Shown here in pieces: positions 31,642-41,086 of a stretch of 64,000 nt of DNA. How positions within the stretch are numbered: the first letter of the stretch is position 1; each line of letters opens with the position of its first letter. Origin of the DNA: Zygnema cylindricum (lineage: Eukaryota; Streptophyta; Zygnematophyceae; Zygnematales; Zygnemataceae); the NCBI GenBank assembly GCA_037447655.1, contig JBBHKE010003514.1, positions 62,001 to 126,000 on the forward strand. Reading direction: 5' to 3'. Made by a program: the position numbers and the translations under genes. A model generated the notes under the pieces. The model had not been told where the DNA came from. It searched no databases and saw only the letters and a list, made by a program, of their open reading frames with translations.

Positions 31642-33891
31642 TTAGCGGATATTTTTGTAAGTAAACCGCTGAAAAACGTAGATGGACAATTAACATCTCG
31701 GGGGAGTTGAAATCTTGGAGACGTTATATTAAAAAATAGGATTAAAGGTTGTGAAAGGTCATCAAGAAGTTGACATGTTTGTGAGACTTTTAGGCCAAAT
31801 AGTAATAAAAATGGTTCAACAGGAATGTATCGTGATTTTCTGAAAATGGTAAATGTGGTTTAATTGTGTTTGTCTAATTACACTGCTGTTTTTCACTGGT
31901 ACAAAGTGATGGGAGGTGATCATTGACAGCCGATGTTTTGTAACCAATAGCATGGTCTGTTATCTTATGATGTATTGGTCGCAAAAACACTCATTTTGAT
32001 AACAGAGGAATGAATGGCAAAGTGAGATAATCGAGGGAGGGATGCATAATTGTGGGTTACTAATTGTTAACTGCTGTAATCTTATTATTGTCCCGTTGGA
32101 CTCTTTTTGTGAACAGCTAGTAGTGTTGCGTATGATGATGGGAGTCGTATCGTGACAGTTTGTTAACCAAGTTTCAAATATTAGTGTAAAAGAAAAGGAA
32201 AGTGTTTTTATTTTCATGTTGGATGCAATATTGTAATTGTGACTGTGTTTACCATAGAGATGTGGGTGTTTATAATACAGATGTTCATATGTAACTTCAC
32301 CCATTATAGGAATCGCGTGAATCGTGAAAACTCACGTATGTCAAAGTAATTGGCTTGAATCTCCTTCTAAAGAAACAGAGTATGGTGTGGCAGCTCTGTT
32401 TTGGGAGCAAAGAAATGGCAAATAACCGTAATTTTATCAGAAGGTTTTAAACCGCAGGAGAACGCAGATGAAATCAATTGTTTGTACACTACCAACCAAT
32501 CCCCGCCCGAAAAAATAGCACCTCCAAAATTGTAGTGGTATAGCAGAATGCTTTAATGAACCTTGAGAAATTACAAACTCAATTAAATCCTCAAATGCCT
32601 TAAGGCATGGAGGACTCTAGGATTTTTTTTTCCAACATCTCTACACTTTTTAAACGTTGAAGTTTTCTGAAATCTCGACATAAAAACTTGTAGTATGTGA
32701 TTAAATACGTGCAAAGTTCGCTACACCGTGAATCGTTATTAGCGTTAAAAATGCTAATTCCAAATTTTTACCCTCAAACCTAAAATAGAATTAATAACTA
32801 ATTGTTTTTTTACATTTAATATAGTACACCTTGAATCGCTTACAGTGTTAAGAACACTATACCCACACCCCTAAATATTGACCCTTGAGCCTTAACAGAA
32901 TTAATAACACTCTTTTTTTCTTTACCTTATTATAGGTACGATCTAATTAGCGTCATTGACTCTAATTTTGCCGTTTTTTAAAGTGAACACCGTGAATCGT
33001 TATTAGTGTTTAGTAACTATTAGTGTTATTAATGCTAATTTGAGCTTTGCAACATTTCAAAAAAAAGTTTAATTCTAATTGATCCATAACGCATTCTCAC
33101 CTGTGTGCCTGGTCAGCAGCAAAATAACAAACTCACAGAATTCTGACTTGTCATTGGAAGTAAATTCAAAGGGCAAAATGGACCTCGGTTTCTCACATGC
33201 TAATGATAATTCCTGATTAGTGAATCAGTTTGAATTGTTTCTGAATTTCATTTTTTTACCACGGAGGTTTGAAAAATGCTCTAATCTGTACATCCTGGTT
33301 CCTTTTTTGCGAAACATAAATGTCAGGGGCCCTGAATTATTATACTGTGCCAGAGAGTGGAATAGCGGACCTGCACGCTATCGCTTAGTCATTATGGAGT
33401 CCCAAAGTGACTTGCAAACAAACCCGGGCGACATCTTCTCATTATTTCATTTATGACTTTACCAAATTATTAGGGTTTAAGGTAGTGTTGTATCGACCTT
33501 TTGCCGATGTCGATATGTATATGAATTTCAGATACTCCATAATTGATATCGAAAACAAATATGGCGATATATCGCGAAATGAAAATTTTCATTTTTTTTC
33601 ACCGCCCCGGTAACTGGTACGATTTTCCGTACTAGGACTGTACGGATACCCATTTTTTGCGATATATATCGCGATAATTTATGTTGGTCCCGATACGATA
33701 TATCGAGGAATCTGCTCGATCGATATTCGATATATCGAATATCGAAATTATTGTGATATGAATTTACCCGATACCCAACACTATTGATAAGCCTCCAAAA
33801 GCCCACTTCCCAATGTTTAGAATAATACGGCAACAATGCAACTGCTCCCAATGTTAAAACTAGTCAATGTTGATTTGATGTTGAATGGTAA

Positions 33892-34110
33892 CTACACCGT
33901 GAATCGCTATTAGCGTAATGAAATAGATGGCGTAATGAAACAATTAGCGTTATTTACGCTATTTGGAAATTTGGGGTTTTGAAGGAAATCATTTACTCTA
34001 ATTTGTTTTTTAAAGGGTTTATAATAATTCTATTTGAGAATTTCGGTAAAAAAACGGGGTACCGCAATTAGAGTCATTGACGCTAATAGCGATTCACGCT
34101 GAAGTGTTAA
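33892..34110. mobile_element. Inverted-repeat element (about 219 bp) with CTACACCGTGAATCGC end
   Basis: It begins ctacaccgtgaatcgctatt and ends ctaatagcgattcacgctg, near-perfect inverted termini, with attagcgttatttacgct and gagtcattgacgctaatag inside. Its right end overlaps the left end of the next foldback element. Confidence 0.75.
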
Positions 34111-34470
34111 TATTTTTTTCGCCACTTAAAACATCTTTTCTCCGTACACACATGTCCGATTGTGAATCTGACGGTTGGGATTGAAAGGTAAGATTCTTAG
34201 CTTCCGATTGGCGGTGTCAAATTGAAAACCGGACAAATGTGTACGGAGAAAAGATGTTTTAAGTGGCGAAAAAATTATTAACACAAATAGCGATACACGG
34301 TGTAGCTCATGTTTTGCATCCCGCTAGGAGCATGTTTCAATTTTTTTCATTCAGTATTTATCCTATCTTTACTAAACTCACGATTTTTTGTTCACTGGCT
34401 GTGTTGTTAACCTTTTTTTTAGCTCATTTAATATTCTATTCATTCATCTACTATCACTTCGATAGGAAAA
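34050..34470 (+). repeat. Left direct repeat flanking the LysM gene
   Basis: ggggtaccgcaattagagtc through cattcatctactatcacttc (about 420 bp) recurs at about 36472-36957. The unit contains a foldback MITE plus gttttgcatcccgctaggag and gtatttatcctatcttt. Confidence 0.88.
34095..34304. mobile_element. Foldback MITE, copy 3
   Basis: ttcgccacttaaaacatctt and tctccgtacacacatgtccg on the left are inverted as gacaaatgtgtacggagaaa and agatgttttaagtggcgaa on the right, ending gcgatacacggtgta. This is the best preserved hairpin of the four copies. Confidence 0.85.
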
Positions 34471-34725
34471 AGAAACATTGGGCATTTTTAAATGTCACAA
34501 ATTGACATGTCTGAGCAATAAAACAAAGATGAGCGGTACCATACGCTGATATATGTGATTACATTTGGTTTTATTTCCACGAAACATAAAGTGATTAAAA
34601 ATGTACACATGTGAGTCGCTTTTTCAAAAATGGTATTTATTCACGTGCGCCCATGTAAGGAGCACACTCTAAACAGTGTCAAACACCGCAAGCATTCTCA
34701 TTGCATAATTTTTCGGAAATTGCAG

Positions 34726-34842
34726 AATCTTAACTGCCCCCTGGGACATCCCATTGCCCCCTGGGACATCCCATTGCCCCCTGGGACATCCGTTAATGTG
34801 ACTGCTTATCGGAACTGCTCTCTTCCGTACACAGTCGCTGAG
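34726..34842 (+). CDS. LysM gene exon a
   Basis: Acceptor ggaaattgcag, donor gag|gtcagt. It opens NLNCPLGHPIAPWDIPLPPG and ends NCSLPYTVAE. Most of its 5' half is three copies of a 20-bp unit (tgccccctgggacatcccat), each read in a different frame. Confidence 0.65.
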
Positions 34843-35929
34843 GTCAGTTATTCTTTTACATTGCGTAACGGCTGATTGACGCCAATGTATGACCACCTCT
34901 TATTTCCACCAATGACAGGAAAATGTTTGTTTAAAATACTTGCTTTGAGCGCCCCAAAGGTTTCTTGAATTTTCTTCTTCCTTTTTTATCATCTTCACGC
35001 GGTTTTGCATGATTTTTAACCACAAGTTATGTTAAATCATAAGGGAATTATTTGCTTGCAGGATGATAGCTGTAACTCGATTCAAGAAATGTTCAATCTG
35101 ACGGCTCTCTCCGGACCGGATTCACCAAATCCAGATCTTGACTGCTCCGAGCTTCAGCCTTTTCAGCAGGTTTGGAGAAATTATTGCTAGTTTTTAGATG
35201 AACTATTCTGAACCAAAAGTTTAATGCGCTTCAAAGTTGAGAAGTTGTGAAGACCACTAACAGAGTCTATTTTGTCCATTTGCTGGATTATTGTTTCCCA
35301 GGTGTGCATCACTCGAGGAGATCTTCCGTACCCCTTACCTTGTGTGAAGTATTATGAAGTCGAACAGGAAGATACATGTGATTCTATTATTGCAAATCTT
35401 ATGGATCCTGATCTTAAGAAGCTTGATAATACCGTGAAGTTTTACACCCTCAATGTCAGAATATTTTGCTCGCGCATCGATAGTTCTAGCACCTCTGTGA
35501 TCGGTCACAACGAAGAGGTATGTTACAAGAAACGACAGGCCAGATAAAGAGTTGGATATTGCCGTTGATGTCAATAAAATAATCTATAATTTAGAACTCG
35601 CAACCTCCATTTGCTTTTTAAAGAATTTGCACATGCTTTGGCAACACGAGAAGCTGATGCGGTTTCCATGCGTTCAGGTCTGCCTTGACGTTGGAGATTT
35701 GGGAACGATTATGAAAGGCTGCGAAGCACCCAATAGGAAGCCTGTCAAATTGCCCCCAACGGCCAAGTGCGCGGATCTGAGAAAATGTTTTATAAAGCGC
35801 GCTAATGCCGATAAGCGAGACTCGTTCAAAGCCTTAAACAGTTACGCATGTACGGCAAGTTTTTTGCGATCACTTTGGCAAATATCGAATCCCAACATCT
35901 GTGTTTCCAATCCTGGGTCGTGTGCATGA
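34726..35929 (+). CDS. Cys-rich LysM-domain protein, 3' exons (5' end not found)
   Basis: Four phase-0 exons (34726-34842, 35062-35169, 35302-35517, 35678-35929) join to 231 codons including TGA. LysM domains bind N-acetylglucosamine glycans such as chitin or peptidoglycan, usually outside the cell. Domain 1 reads LPYTVAEDDSCNSIQEMFNL, then a loop, DLDCSELQPFQQVCI, which fits the LysM pattern (YTV..gDsC..I...f.l, ..dC..l.p.q.vCi). A second weaker LysM starts KYYEVEQEDTCDSIIANL. The C-terminal exon adds six further cysteines (for example ADLRKCFIKRANADKRDSF between Cys pairs), so disulphides and secretion are likely. No signal-peptide exon was recognised upstream, and the first listed exon may not be the first. 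The set is bracketed by 0.4-kb direct repeats, so it may be a transposed or truncated gene. Confidence 0.7.
35062..35169 (+). CDS. LysM gene exon b
   Basis: Acceptor tttgcttgcag, donor cag|gtttgg. It encodes DDSCNSIQEMFNLTALSG and ends DLDCSELQPFQQ, the core of the first LysM domain. Confidence 0.78.
35302..35517 (+). CDS. LysM gene exon c
   Basis: Acceptor gtttcccag, donor gag|gtatgt. It finishes LysM 1 (VCITRGDLPYPLPC) and contains the start of a second, divergent LysM (YYEVEQEDTCDSIIANLMD). Confidence 0.78.
35678..35929 (+). CDS. LysM gene terminal exon
   Basis: Acceptor cgttcag, stop TGA. It starts VCLDVGDLGTIMKGCEAPN and ends ICVSNPGSCA; the Cys-rich tail is not a family I recognise. 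An AATAAA-type signal is found near 36222. Confidence 0.72.
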   Translation, partial: VCLDVGDLGTIMKGCEAPNRKPVKLPPTAKCADLRKCFIKRANADKRDSFKALNSYACTASFLRSLWQISNPNICVSNPGSCA

Positions 35930-36471
35930 GCATGTGGAGAGTTTAGCCAGGCATCAATTTCTCTGGTTTTATTAAAAGATTCAAAAAAGGTTGTAGTTCC
36001 ACGAACAATATTGACGTCTATTTAGTGCTGATCACCTAAGAATCATTGAAGTTTCGACATTGTTAGAGCTCCGCTGGTGCCACTTTTGAATATGTGATTG
36101 GATAATAAGGTTGTTTATCTAATACTACTTCGTGGAAAAGTGACCATGAGGTCCTAGATGTCGGAACGTTCCTACGTTGCTCATATATTTGTTTGTTTAT
36201 AAACACATATTGTAACGTTTATCAATAAATTACAACCGTAATTCGCTTGATATTCGACCTTGATTTGAGAGCCTTCTTCTCTTTGTTGCCTGAATTTCAA
36301 CAATACGTATTCGTTAGGATAACGCACATTTTATAAGCACCCATTTCATTTGACACCCATTTTATTTGTCTACTTGTCTTTTTTCATAAAAAAAATAAGT
36401 TGTTTGATGTTTTGTTTTTTACAATAATTTTTTGTTTTTAAGATTTATAGGCGTTTGAGAACAATACCTAT

Positions 36472-36957
36472 AGGGAGGGTACCGCAATTAAAGGCATTGA
36501 CGCTAATAGTGATTCACGCTGTAGTGTTAATAAAATCTTTCCCCCACTTAAAACATCTTTTCCTCCGTACACACATGTCCGATTGTGGATCTGACGGTTG
36601 GGATTGAAAGGTAAGATTCTTAGCTTCCGAATTGGCGGTGTCAAATTGAAAATCGGACAAATGTGTACGGAGAAAAGATGTTTTAAGTGGCGAAAAAAAA
36701 TATTAACACAAATAGCGGTACACGGTGTATGTAGCACATGTTTTGCATCCCGCTAGGAGCATGTTTCACTTTTTTTTCATTCAGTATTTATCCCATCTTT
36801 ACTAAACTCACGATTTTGTTTCACTTTTTTTCATTCAGTATTTATCCTATCTTTTCTAAACTCACAATTTTTTGTTCACTGGCTGTGTTGTTAATTTTTT
36901 TTTTAGCTCATTTAATATTCTATTCATTCATCTACTATCACTTCGATAGAAAGCACG
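36472..36957 (+). repeat. Right direct repeat flanking the LysM gene
   Basis: Same unit as 34050-34470, extended by an internal duplication of tttttttcattcagtattta..cccatctttactaaactcac. The two repeats are in direct orientation, 2.4 kb apart, on either side of all four LysM exons. Confidence 0.88.
36512..36730. mobile_element. Foldback MITE, copy 4
   Basis: Part of the right direct repeat. cccacttaaaacatctttt and ccgtacacacatgtccgatt pair with the inverted right arm, which ends gcggtacacggtgta. Confidence 0.82.
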
Positions 36958-37578
36958 ATAAATTAAAAAGCACGATGGTAACCCATCTAAGTCCAGGCCA
37001 CAAAAGGGGTGGCATGGCCAAAACTGAAAAACTACAATAAAAAACAAATAGAGCGATGGGACACAAAAAAACGAAAAGAAAAGAAACAATCAACAAGGAA
37101 AATAAAAGCGCCCAAACTCAAAATGAAAAGCACGACAACTCAGAAAACCAAAACTACAACCCCAACCCCAAATCAATTAAATATCTACGAAAAGCAACCC
37201 CGTAGTGCATGAGGAAAAGACGATTTTTTTTTTCTCTCTTTCTTTTTTGGGAACATTTTTGGAAAAATAATCATATCATTTTCAGCTATTTATTACAACA
37301 AAATGTTCATCTTTTTTTATGATTTTTTTTTTTTTTTTTTTTTTGCTTGTTGTTAGTTTATAGGCAACCAAACCCTTTACCCCCTTTCACCTATTTTTTT
37401 TTCAGAATTTGTTTATTTCTATTTTTATTCATTTATCTATTTATTTAGTTATTTATTAGTAATTATTTTATTTATTTATATGTTTAATTTTATTTTGTTT
37501 TTATTTTTATTTTTGGGCTGCCACATTGCGAAGAACATCCAGTTTTGAATCGCTCCAGTCATCCACTACAAAGTGAGT

Positions 37579-37613
<35 letters not shown>

Positions 37614-39028
37614 CATTCCCTGGAAAAAACCTGAAATTTCCCTGCCACAGTTATAAATATGGGACAATTTTTTAAATGTCTTCTCATTTGATTTTCTTTT
37701 TAAAATTCAGAGCCTCTTTTAAGCTTTTCGTGCGCACGATTTCCAAACCTATTTATGTTTTTTTACCCTTTTCTTTGTTTTCTTTTGAATTTTTTTTTTT
37801 CTTTTTGTGTGGAAAAAATCATGTTCTGTACTAATCTTTTGTACCGTTTATACTTTATCCGTACTAATTTGTTTTTATCAAATATCACCTATTATTGGTT
37901 TACCAGAAATAACGAATTTGTTGATCGATATATCGGTTTATAACATAGTTCAAAAGTACGTTTTTATGGTAGGCCTTTGGTAGGCGCACAAACCTTGGCA
38001 CAAAACTCGCTGAGAGTAAGCATACTGTATGTGTGTGCATTGTGCACACTCTTGTACGAACGTACGAATCTGACATATCTTCACAGTACAGCGCACGCCG
38101 CCGGACGAAATTTTATAGCGAACTGACACGGCGAAGGATGACATTCCGCGGGAAAAAAAACCCGGAAAAAAAAAAAACCCGGAAAAAAAAAAAACCCGAA
38201 AAAAAAAAAACCCGAAAAAAAAAAAAAACGCGGACGTAAGTCCTATCGTAAGTTGTGTTATGGGCTTTTCATGTGATCTTCTTAGATCGCTACTTTGATC
38301 AGCGACCGTCCGATCGTCCAAATCTGACAGTTTAAATAAAAAATTCCTCAAAACTCACGGAAAAATAAAAATATGTCCGAATGTTTTTCAAAATTTAGAC
38401 ATGACGATTAATTCTCTATCGATCGATGTGCAACTCAACCCTGTTACTATTATTTTTCATTTTGCGACCAATACAATATGGGTCTTAAGGCCATATTGTA
38501 TGTTTTGTGTACAATAGGCATATTGTATGGGCGTACTTTCACCTTCATTTGAACTATTATTTATAATTCAATTTATCGGTCGATAATCCATTGCCAATAT
38601 CAATTTTTTTCTCAATTATCAAATTTTATGGCGATAATCAATTTTTCGGCGATTATCTATTTTTTGGCGATAATCAATTGTTTTGACGATAATCGAATTT
38701 ATCGGCAATTATCTGATTTACCAATGATAATAGAATACTCGGTGAGCCATCGTCGACAATTGAAACGAATTAATCAATCAATAATCAAATTTATCGGCTA
38801 TATTCTAAACTATCAACTTTTGTCAATCAATAATCAAATATATCGGTCGATAATCAATCTATCGAATTTCACCGGCAACAACCGTCTTATTCGGTTAGAA
38901 AAAATCAATTTTCTCACTCGATAATAAAAAAATTAAGCTTGTGTTTATGCGAGACTCTAATATTACCGTTTATTAACTCGAATATTAACATTTATTGGGG
39001 TTTTTGTGGTTTTATTTTTTGTGTTTAG

Positions 39029-39145
39029 GACATTTCCCGAGGGTTTTGTGAGACTGGACCAGGACATTCTGAGTCCCATTGCCGGAAAGAAAAAGCTCTA
39101 TACCTATGAGACGGACAATTTCTGGGAACATATTAAGACCTCGGG
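39029..39145 (+). pseudogene. GMPPA: Orphan exon of a mannose-1-phosphate guanylyltransferase (GMPPA-like) gene
   Basis: Acceptor gtgtttag, donor gg|gtaaat. The open frame encodes TFPEGFVRLDQDILSPIAGK, then KKLYTYETDNFWEHIKTSG, which closely resembles the LDRDILSPLAGKK.LYTYET.DFWEQIKTPG block of plant GDP-mannose pyrophosphorylase alpha subunits. No preceding or following exon of that gene (for example MSL.CS..YL) was found on either side within the window, and RPA1 fragments follow at once. I read it as a captured or stranded exon; it could be live only if distant exons exist. Confidence 0.65.
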
Positions 39146-39189
39146 GTAAATACAATCTCTCTCCCTCTTAAGGACATTTTTCTTTCTAT

Positions 39190-39470
39190 GCCTACAAGCT
39201 TAATACTTACTGAAAATTCCATTCGAGAAATACTTCTTATTCCCGCTCGTCTTTTCCATCTTCCACTTACTCATTATCTTCTCATTATTCGTTTTTTTTT
39301 TCTTCTCCTTCTCATTCAGAAACTTTATGTAAAAAGTTATTGTTTACATATGTACAGGTTTATTACTTTCATTGTGAAGGACGTCGACGAAATTGATATC
39401 CCTCCGTATTTCACCACACGTCTCAGTATACCAGCGGTGAGTAAAAAACCCTCAGTCTCTATCCCCTTTC
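39190..39470 (+). pseudogene. RPA1: Chimeric RPA1 fragments (intron 18/exon 19 edge joined to exon 8 3' edge)
   Basis: 39222-39386 resembles 27577-27762 (attcgagaaatacttcttat, then gtacaggtttattactttca and ggacgt), the acceptor edge of exon 19. At 39387 it switches to cgacgaaattgatatccctc and tttcaccacacgtctcagta, ending accagcggtgagtaaaaaac, a copy of the exon 8 3' edge with donor (17448-17515). Two parts 10 kb apart in the gene are therefore fused. Confidence 0.8.
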
Positions 39471-40018
39471 CTTCTCCTTCTCTCTCGCTCTCCTCTCCTC
39501 GCCCTCTCCCTCTCCCTCTTCCGCTCCCGGTCTTCCTCTACCTCTCCCTCTTTTCCTCTCCTTCTTTTGTGTCCCTCTCCCTCTTTCTCACTTTTTACAA
39601 TTAACTTTCAATACATCCTTTTATCTGGATATTACACAGGCAGTGACAGCTGGTGAATGCCACTGCACAGGGTTTCAAAGTTTCTTGAATTTTTAGGGCT
39701 TATTTCTTAAAAAATAAGGGATTCTTTCGGGTATATTAATATGAGTTGCTAGAAGAGCAGCATAACAAGGCTAGAACGGCAGAGTTTGATACATTTTAGT
39801 TAATTTGTCACGATATCGATACAAAATTTCTGTGACAAGACTCTCGTTCAAGTAAATTAGTGTAAAATAGCGTATTCTCGATCCCGGATACCGGAAAAAA
39901 AGTAAAAAATGAACGTTTCGGTCTGTACTTTATGGTTCGAACTGAAAACTATTTTCCTCTTCTCAAATCTTTGTTTCATTTTTCTTTTTCCTGGTTGATG
40001 CTCTACGTCTCTGTAGGA

Positions 40019-40190
<172 letters not shown>

Positions 40191-40259
40191 TCACTACTTT
40201 TTTTTTTTTTTTTTTGCAAAAAGGATGGGGAATGTGCAACGGGAGTTCTCTGAAAACTG

Positions 40260-41086
40260 TTATAATAAGGATCATTTTATGCATACGTCTTCAGCGGAAG
40301 CATTCAAAAAAATGCCAGATATCAGAATAATTTCAGAATCATATATAGAGAAAAATTGACCAAATACAAAGTATATTCAATCAAATTTTTTACATCCTTT
40401 TTCTTTTCTTCACTTCTTTTCTGATATATAAAACTATTCTACACTCTTCCTTAAATATCCTCTCCCCAACACCACTAGAAGACAAAACTATACTACTTCT
40501 GTCACTAATTCCACTCACTCCACTCACTCCACTTTCACGATTTTTGACACTTACGCGCTTAAACGCGTAATAAAACATTAGTGCGCCGAAACTGAACGTG
40601 AGCTGGACTCTAAACCGTACCACGGTTCTACGCACTAAATAATTCACCAAATATACATTACCACGTCACGAACCTTTACCGACACTCGTACCACGGTTCT
40701 ACGCACTAAATAATTCACCAACTATACATTACCACGTCACGAACCTTTACCGACACTCGTACCACGGTTCTACGCACTAAATAATTCACCAACTATACAT
40801 TACCACGTCACGAACCTTTACCGACACTCGTACCACGGTTCTACGCACTAAATAATTCACCAACTATACATTACCACGTCACGAACCTTTACCGACACTC
40901 GTACCACGGTTCTACGCACTAAATAATTCACCAACTATACATTACCACGTCACGAACCTTTACCGACACTCAAACTAAACAGGACGTACCGGAAAAACAA
41001 TACCGCCGACGTCAACTTCATCAAACGCCGACGTCAACTTCATCAAAACGCGAGACTGAACATAATTTACACATTGAATTCCTAAC
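40260..41086. mobile_element. About 830-bp insertion splitting the pseudogene
   Basis: The pseudogene matches the parent up to ctgaaaactg (40259) and resumes at aaaactgactatg (41086), so aaaactg flanks the insert on both sides as a possible 7-bp target-site duplication. The insert starts ttataataaggatc and carries a five-copy 71-bp tandem array. No clear terminal inverted repeat or coding frame was found. Confidence 0.65.
40616..40972 (+). repeat. 71-bp satellite, five copies
   Basis: cgtaccacggttctacgcac starts at 40616, 40687, 40758, 40829 and 40900, exactly 71 bases apart. Copies are nearly identical (first copy has accaaata where others have accaacta), so the array is young. Confidence 0.97.

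Larger units (their letters stand above)
28690..32990 (+). repeat. Source unit of a 4.3-kb segmental duplication
   Basis: This segment (end of RPA1 intron 19, exons 20-21, 3' flank) aligns with about 39945-44580 in the same orientation, offset about 11.4-11.6 kb. The copy is decayed, which identifies this unit as the functional original. Confidence 0.9.
31642..34725. other. Spacer after RPA1 (3' flank and element remnants)
   Basis: 31642 to about 32990 is duplicated at 43179-44580. It contains element remnants with ctacaccgtgaatcgttatt (32721) and accgtgaatcgttattagtg (32992). 33490-33790 is rich in gatatatcgcg and cgatat palindromes. No coding exon could be supported. Confidence 0.5.
35930..39028. 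other. Spacer between the LysM gene and the GMPPA-like exon
   Basis: It holds the right direct repeat and MITE (36472-36957), a poly-T/TTTA-rich region (37220-37650), a (A)12CCCG minisatellite of about four units (38148-38228), and a 38555-38930 tract rich in ttatcggcgataatcaat-like motifs. No coding exon could be supported. Confidence 0.5.

Noticed and set aside
31960-32304. 114-aa minus-strand ORF with a relative in the duplicate at 43521-43757
   Set aside because: The similarity reflects the segmental duplication of 3' flank; the two frames have indels that break them, so no coding constraint is visible.
37009-37212. Lys/Thr-rich ORF
   Set aside because: A-rich low-complexity sequence with no homology signal or splice context.
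37500-37575. Possible small exon ending in acaaagtgagtaa
   Set aside because: A plausible donor but no recognisable peptide and no partner exons.
39640-39670. Resemblance of ggtgaatgccactgcacagg to the RPA1 exon 13 start
   Set aside because: Too short and too diverged to separate from chance, though it lies among other RPA1 fragments.
40616-40972. Regular 71-bp repeat considered as a CRISPR array
   Set aside because: Units are contiguous without spacers, and the genome is eukaryotic.
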